DNA of 64,000 nt from Neptuniibacter halophilus (GTDB taxonomy: Bacteria > Pseudomonadota > Gammaproteobacteria > Pseudomonadales > Balneatricaceae), in contig NZ_AP027292.1 in assembly GCF_030295765.1 (NCBI RefSeq), positions 2,852,001 through 2,916,000 on the forward strand, given 5' to 3'. Positions 1 to 10,011 of the stretch are shown here, piece after piece; positions within the stretch are counted from its first letter, which is position 1, and every line of letters starts with the position of its first letter. A program made the translations under genes and the position numbers. The notes below the pieces were generated by a model. The model saw nothing but the letters and a program-made list of their open reading frames with translations, ran no database searches and was not told the DNA's origin.

Positions 1-1776
1 GGGGGGCGGGCGCTGGATCCGGTGATTCGCGGTCAGAGCCAGACCCAGTTAAACATTCTGCTGGATGGCGGCTATATCCATGGCGGATGCCCCAACCGGA
101 TGGACCCGCCGACGGCCTATACCTCAGTGGACAGTTATGACCGGGTAACCGTGATTAAAGGCAACCGCACGGTGGTTTATGGGGGCGGTGGTTCCGGCGG
201 CACGGTGTTGTTTGAACGCGACTGGCTGATGATCGATGAAAAGGGCTACAACGCGGAACTGGCAGGCAGTTACCGCGCCAACGGCGAGCAGTGGGAGCTG
301 GGCGCTGACCTGATGCTGGGCGGTGATCAGGGCTATCTGCGGTTTATCGCCCACGAAGGGGAATCGGAAAACTACAAAGACGGCGATGGAAATGAGGTCA
401 ACTCGAAGTATGACAGCCAGTCGAATGCGTTGTTAGCCGGTATCCGGCTGGGTGCGAACACCACCCTGCAGGCCAGTTTTGAAAAAGCCGATGAAGAGGA
501 TGTACTGTTTCCCGGTGCGGCGATGGACAGCCCTTACGCCGATGCAGAAAACACGCGAATAAAACTGGAGCATCAGTTTACCCGGAGCAGCCTGCGTCAG
601 CTCAGAGTGGAAGCCTATCAGTCGGATGTGGTTCACCTGATGGAGAACGCGATGATGACCTCTCCGTCGAGTTCTGACACAGAAGGGATGCGGATTGTTG
701 TGGATGCACATGCGGCCGATATCGACTGGACTTTTGGGGCCGATCTGCAGAATAACGATCGCACGGCTGTGGCTTATAGTACCTCTTCCGGGATGGCGGC
801 ATTTTCCCAGTGGCCGGGGGTTGAGATCGATCAGACCGGATTCTTTGTTGAGGGCGAGAAAGCCCTGAATCAGAACAATGTGCTCAAGGCCGGAATGCGC
901 TACGACCGGGTTGAAGCCAGCGCTTCACGTGCCTCAGAGACCTTTGGCGGTTCGACGCCCCTGAGCCGCTACACCCACTTTTATGGCGTTACTGAAACCG
1001 CCAGTGATGAGAACAATCTGGGCGGGTTCGCTACATGGACCCACCGCCTGAATCCGCAGTACACCCTCGAGACCACATTATCCCGCAGCGTGCGGACAGC
1101 AGATGCGACCGAACGGTATATCGCCAAAGCGCCGATGATGGGGGCTAAGTGGATCGGTAATCCGCAGTTGGAGCCGGAGAAACACCATCAACTGGAACTG
1201 GTACTGGCCACTCAGCGGGAGCAACTCAACGGCTCCCTGAGCGTCTGGTATAACCGGGTGGATGACTACATTCTGCGCTACCGCTCGGCGGGCAATGACC
1301 TCTACCGTAATGTGGAGGCTACCCTTTATGGGATTGAAGCCGAAATCAGCTATCAGTTGAGCCCGGTCTGGACGCTGGGCAGTGCACTGGTGTGGATGGA
1401 GGGTGAGAACAGCGATACTGATCAGCCTCTGTCACGGATCTCGCCGCTGGAACTGACCACCTCACTGGATTATCAGCGCGCTCAATGGAAGGCCGGAGTG
1501 GAATGGAAGCTGGTCGCCGGGCAAAACTCGGTGTGTCTGAGTTCAGATCCTGAGTGCGGCGGTCAGGATGTGCGCAAAACACCGGGTTACGGTCTGGTAA
1601 ATCTGCATACCGAGTATCAGGCCAGTAGTGGCCTGATCGTAGCGCTGGGCGTGGATAACCTGTTCGACCGCGCCTATAGCCTGCATGAGAGCCGTGATTA
1701 CCTGCTTGATCCGGATCCGGTTCAGGTGCGTGAGCCGGGGCAGAATATCTGGCTGCGTCTCAGTGGCCGGTTCTGA
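1..1776 (+). CDS. oprC: TonB-dependent copper receptor, 5' end outside the window
   Basis: This is the C-terminal part of an outer-membrane TonB-dependent receptor; the frame is open from base 1, so the start, signal peptide and first part of the plug lie upstream. The visible plug holds the CPNRMDPPTAY segment, which I recognise from the OprC/NosA copper-receptor family, followed by a glycine-rich stretch (YGGGGSGG). The rest is a long beta-barrel ending in NIWLRLSGRF, with the terminal Phe expected for BamA-dependent insertion. An extracellular-loop Cys pair is visible near the end (SVCLSSDPECGG). Family knowledge says these receptors bind copper and are copper-repressed; uptake itself is inference here. 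No copper-handling neighbours are visible. Confidence 0.8.
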   Translation, partial: GGRALDPVIRGQSQTQLNILLDGGYIHGGCPNRMDPPTAYTSVDSYDRVTVIKGNRTVVYGGGGSGGTVLFERDWLMIDEKGYNAELAGSYRANGEQWELGADLMLGGDQGYLRFIAHEGESENYKDGDGNEVNSKYDSQSNALLAGIRLGANTTLQASFEKADEEDVLFPGAAMDSPYADAENTRIKLEHQFTRSSLRQLRVEAYQSDVVHLMENAMMTSPSSSDTEGMRIVVDAHAADIDWTFGADLQNNDRTAVAYSTSSGMAAFSQWPGVEIDQTGFFVEGEKALNQNNVLKAGMRYDRVEASASRASETFGGSTPLSRYTHFYGVTETASDENNLGGFATWTHRLNPQYTLETTLSRSVRTADATERYIAKAPMMGAKWIGNPQLEPEKHHQLELVLATQREQLNGSLSVWYNRVDDYILRYRSAGNDLYRNVEATLYGIEAEISYQLSPVWTLGSALVWMEGENSDTDQPLSRISPLELTTSLDYQRAQWKAGVEWKLVAGQNSVCLSSDPECGGQDVRKTPGYGLVNLHTEYQASSGLIVALGVDNLFDRAYSLHESRDYLLDPDPVQVREPGQNIWLRLSGRF

Positions 1777-1823
1777 TGAGAACAGAAGGCGGAATAGCGG
1801 TGTGCTCCGGTAGCGCTGTGCTG

Positions 1824-3515
1824 TCAGTGGGCACTGGTTTCGCCGATTGGGCTGCGGAACCAGTGGATTCTGCCCGGTGAGAGCGCCGAGGAGAGGGTGA
1901 GTTTGTTCTCCTTCAGCCAGTGGACAATATCCTGACCCTGATCAGGATATTGTCCCGCGTCACAACCGGTAGTGGCTTCAAGACCGATCCAGGTGTTGCG
2001 GCCACTGTATTTGGCGGCATACAGGGCGATATCCGCCACCCTGAGCATCTTCGGCCAGTGTTGTATGCCATATGCCTTGTCGGCAACCGGCAGGCTGAAG
2101 AAACCTATTGAACAGGTCACCTGAATACTGTTGTCGGGGCCGAAACGGAAGCTTTCGACTCGCTTGAGCAGCCTTTCGGCAATGTTTTCTGCGGTTGAAA
2201 GGTTGGTGTGCTGACAGATAATAGTGAACTCTTCCCCACCGCTGCGCACCAGAATATCGGTTTCCCGGAACTCCTTGCGCAGCAGTGCAGCAAACTGCTG
2301 CAGGGTAACATCGCCCACATCGTGACCGTACTGGTCGTTGATCTGCTTGAAGAGATCCAGATCCAGCATAAAGAATGACCAGGTGGTATTGCGCTCCCAT
2401 GTGCGGTCGGCGCTCATGTACTCCTCAAGGTAGCGGCGATTGTGCAGCCCGGTGAGAGGGTCGGTGTTACTCGCGACTTCCAGATCGTTACGTTCTTTCT
2501 GCAATTGATGCACATGGTGTGAAAGCTCGGTTGCCATATTTGCGAAAGAGGCTGAGAGGTCACCTAACTCATCATGCCGGCGCAGGATCTGGAAGTTCTG
2601 ATGGCGGTGGTTGTGATTTCTGAACTGCTCGGCCTGTTTCTGCAGACGCTGAATCGGGTCGATCAGCAGGTGGTGCAACAGCAGGTAGGTGATAAGGCAA
2701 CCCAGCAGACCGATGACGAGTACGGTCAGCATCGAATAGCGTATTGCCAGCAAAGCCTGCTGGTAGAACGGACGTTCCTGACGAATATCGATCTGCAGGG
2801 TCAGCTCATCACTGTTGGCAAAAGGCAGTATGTCCCGGGTATGAATCTGCGTCGGAGATATAAACCTGACCTGAGGTTCAGCGAGGTGTGCCTGCGAACT
2901 GCTCAGGGAGAACGGGATCTCCAGTTGTATGGCCGTTTTTTCGGTCATGGCCTGACTCAGCAGGCGGCCAAAAAAGATGGTGCCCCGACGGGGGCCCTCC
3001 GCATTGCTGGTCAGAATTGGACTGCCCGCGAGCAACAGAGGCCCCTGGCGGGTATGCACAATACCCTCAAATTTTGCTTCCGACGCGGGACGGGCCAGTA
3101 TGTGGTCGGGCGGGAGTTGCAGTGAGCGGGTCAGTTCAAGCTGGTTCAGATCACCCATCTGCTCTGTGGCCATACGCCAGATAACACGGTTCTGTTGATT
3201 GACGATCAGCAGCAGGTCGGTCTGGTTAAATTCGAGCGTTGAGGGGGTAAGGTTTGAGCTTTCATACTCAGGGTAGGGGGTCTGCGCATACTGGAAGGTG
3301 TCGTCCCAGTGCCCCCAGTCCTTTGCCAGCAGGCCGAGGTTGATCAATTGATTATTCAGGCTGTTTGTGACCCTGTGAATATCCCCGATCTGGTTATCAC
3401 GCTCGATTTTACGTACCTCCGGCAAACCCAGCGTGACCACGGTCGCGGCTACGCCGCCCATCAGGAGGACGATAAAGATGGCCTGAACTACCAGAAGTTT
3501 GTTTGAAAGTTTCAC
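1824..3515 (-). CDS. Membrane diguanylate cyclase, CHASE4-HAMP-GGDEF
   Basis: The 563-residue protein should make c-di-GMP from GTP. It has an N-terminal TM helix (about residues 7-28), a periplasmic CHASE4-like sensor (DWGHWDDTFQY near residue 65), a second TM helix near residue 265, a HAMP linker, a short coiled coil and a C-terminal GGDEF domain. The active-site motif is GGEEF (about residue 427), and an RETD inhibitory I-site lies exactly five residues before it, so the enzyme should be active and product-inhibited. Translation starts at GTG behind a purine-rich sequence. It is transcribed convergently to the copper receptor. The ligand of the CHASE4 domain cannot be read from sequence. 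Confidence 0.88.
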   Translation of the reverse strand: MKLSNKLLVVQAIFIVLLMGGVAATVVTLGLPEVRKIERDNQIGDIHRVTNSLNNQLINLGLLAKDWGHWDDTFQYAQTPYPEYESSNLTPSTLEFNQTDLLLIVNQQNRVIWRMATEQMGDLNQLELTRSLQLPPDHILARPASEAKFEGIVHTRQGPLLLAGSPILTSNAEGPRRGTIFFGRLLSQAMTEKTAIQLEIPFSLSSSQAHLAEPQVRFISPTQIHTRDILPFANSDELTLQIDIRQERPFYQQALLAIRYSMLTVLVIGLLGCLITYLLLHHLLIDPIQRLQKQAEQFRNHNHRHQNFQILRRHDELGDLSASFANMATELSHHVHQLQKERNDLEVASNTDPLTGLHNRRYLEEYMSADRTWERNTTWSFFMLDLDLFKQINDQYGHDVGDVTLQQFAALLRKEFRETDILVRSGGEEFTIICQHTNLSTAENIAERLLKRVESFRFGPDNSIQVTCSIGFFSLPVADKAYGIQHWPKMLRVADIALYAAKYSGRNTWIGLEATTGCDAGQYPDQGQDIVHWLKENKLTLSSALSPGRIHWFRSPIGETSAH

Positions 3516-3732
3516 CTGCCCCGCCTGGCTATATACAGAGGTACGTCTTATGTTAATTAGATTCTAGCTAAGAGTAGGAGCTTTTACAGCGGAAAAGGCA
3601 AGGGTATTTCTGTTTTACTTATACCTGTTCTAAACTTTAAATAACCCTATCGGTTATAAGTGAAAAACAGTGCTACAATTCCGTGGCAGGGAGTTGTATG
3701 TACGTTGTGCGTTTATGTAGTCGGGAGCAGTC

Positions 3733-5568
3733 ATGGCGTCAGATGAAAAGTTAATCAATTTACATCAGTCCTTGATGTCACTGATTCACAGCCATGGCTT
3801 TATTGATTATCCGCGTCGCGCCAAACTGAAACGCATTGCCCGTGCCTGTGCCCAGCAGCTAAAGATCTCCCGGGTAGGGATCTGGAAACTCGACCCGGAT
3901 CATCAGCGGATTCAATGTGAGCTGCTCTACCTGCTCGATAAAGATCAGTTTCTGCGTGGCACTGAGCTCTTCCGTGAAGATTACCCCGCCTACTTTAAAG
4001 CCATTACGGAAGACCGGATCATCCGGGTGGATGATGCCCGGACTGACCCACGAACATCTGAATTTACCCCGGATTACCTGACGCCCAATAATATCTACTC
4101 CATGCTCGATGCACCGATTTTTGCAGCGGGCAAATTACAGGGGGTGATCTGTCTTGAGCAGGTGGGGGAGAAGCGCACCTGGGATATGGCGGAGATGTCT
4201 TATGTGGCATCGCTGGCGGACTGCATCTCGATGCTGAATGAGCAGGAAACCTGGCTTAAAGACCGCGAACAGTTGGAGTTTCTTGAACAATGTGACCCGC
4301 TGACCGGTCTGGAAAAACGGCCCTATTTTCAGAAACGTCTCGATTTTGATCTGCAGGACTCCCCGGATCCTGACCGGGTCAGGGCACTGATTCTGACCGG
4401 GCTCGACTTCTTTGCTTCCATCAATGATGACTACGGGCATAAGGTGGCGGATACGCTGCTCAAAGTAGTGGCCGAGGAGTTGATTAAACGAACAAATCCG
4501 AGCACCTGCCGCTTGTCCCGTCTGGGCGGGGATAATTTTGCGATCTGGTTTCCTGAGCTTGAAAGTCGCCGGCAATTAAACGATCTGCTGGAAAAACTGA
4601 AACAGATCGGGGAAAAACCTCTCAACGTTGCAGAAGGCGCCGAAATCAAGGTCAGCTTCAGTACCGGTGTGGTTGTCTATCCGATGGACTCGGTCACACT
4701 GGGTAGTCCGATGCGTTGCGCAGAACTGGCAATGTACCGGGCTAAACAGGAAGACCGGGGTGGTGTTAAATATTTCTCGGCAGAGTGGCTGGATCAGATG
4801 CAGATACGCCGCTCACTGGAAAGTGAGCTGATTGCCGCGCTCGATAGCGATCAGTTAGTGGCGCACTACCAGCCCATTTATGCTTCTGAATCTCTGCAGG
4901 TGATAGGTCTGGAAGCGCTGGTACGCTGGGCGCATCCGGAGAAAGGTTGTATCCCGCCTGCCCATTTTTTGCCGCTGGCGAAGAAACTCGGGCTGATGGG
5001 ACGGCTTGGCCATTACATGCTGCATCAGGCCTGCCGGGATATAAAAAGTATCCGAGAGACCCACCCCGGTGTTAAATGGGTTTCGGTGAATATCTCCTCC
5101 GAACAGTTGTACGATCCGGCTCTGAGCGAAGAGATCCAGTGCATTTTGCAGGAGTATCAGTTACCCGCAGAGTCTCTGGAGCTGGAGATTGTCGAAGAGC
5201 TGATCAGTCAGGATTCGGCGCTGGTGCGTTCGCAACTGGAATCCCTGTCTGATCTGGGTATCCGGCTGGCGATTGATGACTTTGGTACCGGCTATTCCTC
5301 GCTCTCACGCCTCAAACATATGCCGGTGACCAAGCTGAAAATCGATAAATCTTTTGTCGATGGCCTGCCGGATTCCGAGGATGACCGCTGCATTACCCAG
5401 TCGATTATGGGTCTGGCAAAAGGTTTGCAGTTGGAGCTGGTGGCGGAAGGCGTTGAGACGGAGCGTCAGGCGGAATATCTGCGACAGGCCGGTTGTGAAT
5501 ATATGCAGGGCTTCCTCTTCGCCCGGCCGATGCCGCTCAGTAAACTGTTAAAACAGCTTGGAACCTGA
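3733..5568 (+). CDS. GAF-GGDEF-EAL protein, probable c-di-GMP phosphodiesterase
   Basis: A soluble 611-residue protein with no TM segment. Residues 1-170 form a GAF-type sensor, about 185-345 a GGDEF-like domain and 360-611 an EAL domain. The GGDEF signature is degenerate (GGDNF at about residue 264), so cyclase activity is unlikely; such domains often bind GTP and regulate the EAL part. The EAL domain keeps its catalytic set: EALVRW, the Asn of [33 protein letters not shown] and the Gln of YMQGF. The start ATG follows a good GGGAG ribosome site. It is divergent from the CHASE4 cyclase, making a possible make/break c-di-GMP pair. Its stop abuts the stop of the next, convergent gene. Confidence 0.9.
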   Translation: MASDEKLINLHQSLMSLIHSHGFIDYPRRAKLKRIARACAQQLKISRVGIWKLDPDHQRIQCELLYLLDKDQFLRGTELFREDYPAYFKAITEDRIIRVDDARTDPRTSEFTPDYLTPNNIYSMLDAPIFAAGKLQGVICLEQVGEKRTWDMAEMSYVASLADCISMLNEQETWLKDREQLEFLEQCDPLTGLEKRPYFQKRLDFDLQDSPDPDRVRALILTGLDFFASINDDYGHKVADTLLKVVAEELIKRTNPSTCRLSRLGGDNFAIWFPELESRRQLNDLLEKLKQIGEKPLNVAEGAEIKVSFSTGVVVYPMDSVTLGSPMRCAELAMYRAKQEDRGGVKYFSAEWLDQMQIRRSLESELIAALDSDQLVAHYQPIYASESLQVIGLEALVRWAHPEKGCIPPAHFLPLAKKLGLMGRLGHYMLHQACRDIKSIRETHPGVKWVSVNISSEQLYDPALSEEIQCILQEYQLPAESLELEIVEELISQDSALVRSQLESLSDLGIRLAIDDFGTGYSSLSRLKHMPVTKLKIDKSFVDGLPDSEDDRCITQSIMGLAKGLQLELVAEGVETERQAEYLRQAGCEYMQGFLFARPMPLSKLLKQLGT

Positions 5569-6618
5569 TTAATAAGAATAACTCAGGCTGAGTGAGCCAA
5601 AGGTGTGACCTTCCTCCTGCCCGGCATACTCGCGGCTGCGGTGGACCCGTGCGAATGAGATCTTCCAGCCGTGGTAAAGGGCAGCGATGCCAATCGCGGT
5701 TTCGCCAACCAGCGACTCTTTGTCGATGGAATGGCTGTCACGAAAAGTATTTCCATCCAGAAAAATGTCCCGCAGCACCCAGCGGCCGTCGGCAGAGATA
5801 AATCCGTGCAGACCCAGATTACTGTTACGGCTGCCTCGCTGATAGCGACCATCACCGATCCCCGGTGCACTGTTATCACCACCGCTGCGCAGTGCTGAGG
5901 TACCAAAATCCTGCGGCAGGTTCCAGCCAAGCCGCAGCTCCGCACCCGCATTGAGGTAAGTGGCCACATTACCCAGACTGCCACCGCCGTGGAGTATCAG
6001 GTCATAGGCCAGCAACGGCGTGAGTCGGCCTTTATTGATCCGGTTTTTGTGTTCATACAGCAGTTGGATGCCGGGTTCGTTCTTCAACTGGTTATCCCAG
6101 CCGTTAAATTTCTTAAAGCCACGAATATCGTGGATAAGATCCTGCGCTTCTTCACCCAGTGCCCAGGGGCCGACAATGCCCAGATTAAGCACCGCACTGT
6201 TCATCTGATTGCGGGTACGGCTGTGGTAGGCGACGCCGCCATAGAGCCAGCCTGCGTAAGGGCGGTCGTCGGGATCGACCGTGGCCCGGTCGATATCCTG
6301 CGGGGTATAAATCTGTTGCCCCAATGTGACAACGACATTTCTCAGGACCGGATCGTCACTGCTTGAGGGCGGGTCAAACAGTGGCAGGGAATCAGAGAGT
6401 TCGCCAACCCAGGAGGGCAGGCGTTCATCCTCAAGGTAGCTTTCCACATTGGGCGAGACCCAGGAAACCCGGACGCCGTTGGTATAATTCTGGTCGGTTT
6501 CGGCAAACAGGTCGTTTTCAAAGTAGAGATTGAAGGTCCAGGGCGCGTCATCCTGAGTGGCTGCCTGGCTGTGACTGCTGATGAGTATACCGGCTATCAG
6601 TGGCAGGGTTCGGAACAC
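5569..6618 (-). CDS. LpxR-like lipid A deacylase family outer-membrane protein (DUF2219)
   Basis: A 349-residue protein with a signal peptide cut near SHSQA-ATQ. It carries the LpxR/DUF2219 hallmarks: FENDLFAETDQNYTNG near the mature N-terminus (the Asn-Asp pair is catalytic in LpxR), DRPYAGW, and the GEEAQ...H stretch after GIVGPWALG. It ends in aromatic SLSLSYSY, typical of a 12-strand barrel. LpxR of Salmonella removes the 3'-acyloxyacyl chain of lipid A; a similar activity is inferred. The start is GTG with AAGGA seven bases upstream. It is transcribed in the same direction as the ydbH operon, with only 64 bp after ydbL, so co-transcription is possible. Confidence 0.8.
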   Translation of the reverse strand: MFRTLPLIAGILISSHSQAATQDDAPWTFNLYFENDLFAETDQNYTNGVRVSWVSPNVESYLEDERLPSWVGELSDSLPLFDPPSSSDDPVLRNVVVTLGQQIYTPQDIDRATVDPDDRPYAGWLYGGVAYHSRTRNQMNSAVLNLGIVGPWALGEEAQDLIHDIRGFKKFNGWDNQLKNEPGIQLLYEHKNRINKGRLTPLLAYDLILHGGGSLGNVATYLNAGAELRLGWNLPQDFGTSALRSGGDNSAPGIGDGRYQRGSRNSNLGLHGFISADGRWVLRDIFLDGNTFRDSHSIDKESLVGETAIGIAALYHGWKISFARVHRSREYAGQEEGHTFGSLSLSYSY

Positions 6619-6682
6619 AGTATCATCCTTTATAAAGTGACGGCAGCCTCAGCCGGCTGCCGTAGACCGATTCGGGGCTGGA

Positions 6683-7018
6683 TTATTTGCGCTGCCAGTT
6701 ACCATTTTGCAGTTGGATATACTGGCCCGGAGGTACCCGGTCCTGCAGGCGCTGACCCATGCGTATCTCAAAGACATTGCGTTCTACGCCGGCATTTTTT
6801 GCGCCTTTGTTATAGGCTGCGCGACGTTTATTGTTGATCGCTTCAACCATGGCCCGGACGCTGCTGCTGGGGCTTTTAACATAACCGAGGTAACCATTTA
6901 CCTGTTCCCCGATCAGGCCCTTTGCCTTTGCGTCATCCATGCTGATCGCCCATGCGGGCACTGAGAACAGGGAGAACGCCAGGGCAAATACGGTCAGAAT
7001 TTTGCGTAGTTTTGTCAT
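6683..7018 (-). CDS. ydbL: YdbL-family periplasmic protein (DUF1318)
   Basis: A 111-residue secreted protein with a signal peptide ending at VPAWA. The mature part matches the DUF1318/YdbL family: AKAKGLIGEQVNGYLGYV, then VEAINNKRRAAY and a final PGQYIQLQNGNWQRK. The ATG at 7018 (MTKLRKIL) is chosen over a longer in-frame start at 7114 because it gives a proper signal peptide and has a purine-rich site just upstream. It is the last gene of ydbH-ynbE-ydbL, in the same order as in E. coli, where YdbL modulates the YdbH-YnbE bridge that moves phospholipids across the periplasm. Confidence 0.88.
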   Translation of the reverse strand: MTKLRKILTVFALAFSLFSVPAWAISMDDAKAKGLIGEQVNGYLGYVKSPSSSVRAMVEAINNKRRAAYNKGAKNAGVERNVFEIRMGQRLQDRVPPGQYIQLQNGNWQRK

Positions 7019-7031
7019 GGTGTATACCCCG

Positions 7032-7232
7032 TCAGAAGATGTCGCTGTTTTCAGAGAGCAGGTCGTCGATCTCGCGATCCACTTTAACCAGAATCTCATG
7101 TTCAATTTTAACATTCAGGTTGATGGTGATGGGCTCGTTTGGCACCGCCACCTCCACGCGCGGTGAACAACCGCTTACAACCGTCAGCACTGAGAGCAGG
7201 GCTGCGGTGGGAAGTAACTGGTTCAGATTCAT
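7032..7232 (-). CDS. ynbE: YnbE-family outer-membrane lipoprotein
   Basis: A 66-residue lipoprotein with a clear lipobox (LTVVSGC) and a short mature part (VAVPNEPITINLNVKIEHEI) typical of YnbE. In E. coli YnbE sits in the outer membrane and joins the C-terminus of the AsmA-like protein YdbH by beta-strand stacking. It lies 30 bp after ydbH and 13 bp before ydbL, so one transcript is very likely. Confidence 0.9.
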   Translation of the reverse strand: MNLNQLLPTAALLSVLTVVSGCSPRVEVAVPNEPITINLNVKIEHEILVKVDREIDDLLSENSDIF

Positions 7233-7262
7233 GGGTTGTTCCTCGGTTTAAGCACATTACGT

Positions 7263-9578
7263 TTAACGGTAACGCTTCTCGATTGTCTTCGTCAATTTAT
7301 CCGCAAACTGTAGCGTTTTTATTAACTTAGGTATGTTTTCTTCAATATTCACTGTGAAATCCACCGGGTGGCCGTTGTGCCAGTCCGGGTTGCTGCCTTT
7401 CAGCCGGGTATTCAGCAGGGCTGTACCATCGGCGAGGTAATTCAGGCGGATCTCAAGCTGTTCATAGTGAAAATTCCGCAGGGCCTCAATAGCCATCGCG
7501 AGGCCGCGATTGGCGGCGGCGTAAGCCTGCACGGTTGCGGTCGGTTCAAACAGAATCCGTCCGCCGGGCGCATCGCCATTCAGCAGGCCGTCGCTGACGG
7601 TAAACTCACCTGCGCTATAGCGCAGCGGGAAGCTGCCACTGAGCTTGCCCTCGCCCGACAGGCCCTGCTGCCGTTCAAGTTTCAGGATTTCGCCCAGATC
7701 CAGTGCTTCAATCTGCACCTCGGTGCGGATATCCGGCTCCTGCAGTGAGAAGGTCAGATCGGCAAAACGAACCTTACCCAGTAACAGTTCAGCTTCACTC
7801 TGTTCCAGAGTTAACTGGCTTTTTCCCTGCCGCTGACTGAATCGGTAACGACTGCTCAGTTTGGTAGCCTCGATTCCATTTGTAACCCGGTGCAGCTTAA
7901 TACTGCCTGTATCCCGGATACTGCCGTCGGCACTAATACGGGTTACTGAATCCAGATTCAGCCCTTCCAGTGGCGTTTCATCCCAGGCCAGATCCGCCGC
8001 GCGGATGCTGTTATCGAGGCGGGCCGTGAAACCGGACGGGTCGATCTGCCCGTTGCCCCGGTGAAACAGGCTGCCGGATTGCAGGCTGAGTTCAGGGGGG
8101 AGTTTGAAATAGGGTTTTAACCCCGGCACCAGTTCGGTCAGTTTTAAGGGCTTGAGCTGCCAGTTTAAACGGGTCTGGTGCTTGTTTATGTCGGTTTGCC
8201 CGCTGCCATTGAGGCGGACAGGCAGGTCAGGCATGGTCAGCGAAAACTGCTGCTTCAATAAGTTGCTCTTAAGCTGAAACTGACTGCTGGCCTGAAATGG
8301 CGGGAGCGGCTGTCCGGGTTTTTGTAACTGAACCGGTGCGGTAATCAGGGTGCCATGGAGGTTTTGGTTGAGCAGATCTATCTCGCTCAGCGACAGTTCT
8401 GCGGACAGTGGTTCGATGATCAGTCCATCCTGTAGTGCCACGCTGCTACTGCTGAGGCTGAATTGCAGGGCAGACAACTCAGGTTCAAGTGGTGCTTCGG
8501 CGAGCAACGGGCTGAGGTCTGTTTGGAGGCTGGCAGGTGCTTGCAGCGTGATGCGGATGCTGTCTACCGGCTTGCTCAGGCTGGAGTGTTGCAGCCCGGT
8601 GATTTCAAACTGTGTTGTCTCCGCCAGATTCAGGTCTAACTGGCGTAGTGAAAAGTTGAGGTCACCCTGTAGCTGAAGTTTCAGATCGGCAAGGGAAGGC
8701 TGCTGACTGTAAACCGTACCGCTGATCTGCTGCTGGCTTTGAATGCTCTGCAGCAGGGCATCGGGAGAGAACGTGCTGCGCAGGGGGAACTGACTGACCG
8801 CTTCACTTTTCAGTTCGCCGGAAAGGGCCGGCAGCGTCATGCCTGAGAGTTTCTCCTGCCAGTGGCTGAGGCCCTGCAGATTGATCCGCTGGCGTGAGCT
8901 GAGGGTCAGACCTGATTGGTAATCCAGTTCCCCCTCCATACGCAGGAAGGGTGTGCCCTGATCCAGCATCTGCAGGCTGATCCGGTTGTTGTGATCCAGC
9001 GTGAGGTCGGCCCAGCCCAGATCGGTCTGTTCACGCTGAAAGTGAACCCGGCTGCTGAGCTCATCAGCGGTGAGCAGCAGGGCGCCGCTGAGGAACCAGT
9101 CACTGTCGCCTTCAGGGGCATCCAGCTTCAGATTCAGCTCGCCAATACGCAGGGTATCTACCGGTAGTTTGCCGAACCAGCGTTCGGGCAGATAGTGGCT
9201 CAGATCCAGTATGCTGGTGTTATCGGTCTCATCGCTGATCGGTTGCAGGTAACGGATAGTGATATCAGACCGGGGAAGCAGCAGTTGCTCGACCCGCTGG
9301 TTAAGGAACAGTTCGACGGGGTTGTAGCTGAGGAGGATCTGGCCCGACTCAATCCGCACTTCACGGTGCTGATCGGTTTTGCTCAGCGCCAGTCGCTCGA
9401 TGTGAAGCCGGTTCCAGGAGGGCGGCTGCATCTCCAGCTCAACCGCAGAAAACTGCTGTTCCTCCAGCCAGTATTGCAGGCTTTTCTGGGCCAGAAAAGG
9501 GGAGAGCAGGTAGAGTGCGGCTGGCAGAATCAACAGCAGGAGAGCGAGTATTCCGGGTATCCAGCGGCGTTTTTGCAT
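7263..9578 (-). CDS. ydbH: YdbH-family AsmA-like intermembrane lipid transport protein
   Basis: A 771-residue protein with one N-terminal TM anchor (about residues 7-29) and a long periplasmic part of repeated amphipathic beta strands, as in the AsmA-like/YdbH family (PF11739). The C-terminal region (SDGLLNGDAPGGRILFEP, then YLADGTALLNTRLKGSNPDWHNGHPVDFTVNIEENI) is the conserved YdbH end that contacts YnbE. E. coli YdbH is one of three redundant AsmA-like proteins (with TamB and YhdP) needed for phospholipid delivery to the outer membrane. It is the first gene of its operon. The older label 'dicarboxylate transport' for this domain is not supported here. Confidence 0.88.
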   Translation of the reverse strand: MQKRRWIPGILALLLLILPAALYLLSPFLAQKSLQYWLEEQQFSAVELEMQPPSWNRLHIERLALSKTDQHREVRIESGQILLSYNPVELFLNQRVEQLLLPRSDITIRYLQPISDETDNTSILDLSHYLPERWFGKLPVDTLRIGELNLKLDAPEGDSDWFLSGALLLTADELSSRVHFQREQTDLGWADLTLDHNNRISLQMLDQGTPFLRMEGELDYQSGLTLSSRQRINLQGLSHWQEKLSGMTLPALSGELKSEAVSQFPLRSTFSPDALLQSIQSQQQISGTVYSQQPSLADLKLQLQGDLNFSLRQLDLNLAETTQFEITGLQHSSLSKPVDSIRITLQAPASLQTDLSPLLAEAPLEPELSALQFSLSSSSVALQDGLIIEPLSAELSLSEIDLLNQNLHGTLITAPVQLQKPGQPLPPFQASSQFQLKSNLLKQQFSLTMPDLPVRLNGSGQTDINKHQTRLNWQLKPLKLTELVPGLKPYFKLPPELSLQSGSLFHRGNGQIDPSGFTARLDNSIRAADLAWDETPLEGLNLDSVTRISADGSIRDTGSIKLHRVTNGIEATKLSSRYRFSQRQGKSQLTLEQSEAELLLGKVRFADLTFSLQEPDIRTEVQIEALDLGEILKLERQQGLSGEGKLSGSFPLRYSAGEFTVSDGLLNGDAPGGRILFEPTATVQAYAAANRGLAMAIEALRNFHYEQLEIRLNYLADGTALLNTRLKGSNPDWHNGHPVDFTVNIEENIPKLIKTLQFADKLTKTIEKRYR

Positions 9579-9606
9579 GCTCTCTGCTGTCCTTATTTCA
9601 GAGGAG

Positions 9607-10011
9607 TTATTCCAGTTCCAGATCGTAGAGTCGTTCTACGGCGTCCTTCAGATGAAAGATCAGGTCTCCATACTGGTCGCTGTCGTTCTCGATATCAATA
9701 TCGCCGAGCCGGTCGGCGGTTTCTTCCAGTGATTCACCGCGGTTATCCACCGCATAATCTTCCATTAGCCAGTACATAAGACCATAAACTTCGGCTACGG
9801 TTTCAACCTGATCCAGATCTTCCTGCAGTTGCTGCCGAATCCGGGTCAGCAGCGGCATCAGCGGTGACTGTGCCTCGCAGGCCAGATACAGTTGCAGCAA
9901 CTGATCTGCGGTGTGAATCAGACGCTGGTCGCCTGCCAGTCTGGCCGGAGCCTGATCTGGAAATGTCAGTGTGGGTTCCGGCGTGTCGATCGCACTGAGC
10001 AGGGCAGGCAT
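9607..10011 (-). CDS. Conserved-looking hypothetical protein
   Basis: A 134-residue soluble acidic protein that I do not recognise. It is predicted mostly helical, with the stretches LTRIRQQLQEDLDQVETVAEVYGLMYWLMEDY and DLIFHLKDAVERLYDLELE broken only by a short acidic loop. The start ATG at 10011 overlaps the TGA of the upstream methyltransferase by one base (TGATG), so the two are translationally coupled. A TTG one codon upstream is a less likely start. There is no signal peptide or TM segment. Confidence 0.6.
   Translation of the reverse strand: MPALLSAIDTPEPTLTFPDQAPARLAGDQRLIHTADQLLQLYLACEAQSPLMPLLTRIRQQLQEDLDQVETVAEVYGLMYWLMEDYAVDNRGESLEETADRLGDIDIENDSDQYGDLIFHLKDAVERLYDLELE

Noticed and set aside
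3309..3506. Short open frames on the strand opposite to large genes throughout the window
   Set aside because: They lie inside well-supported genes, lack ribosome sites and show no recognisable domains.
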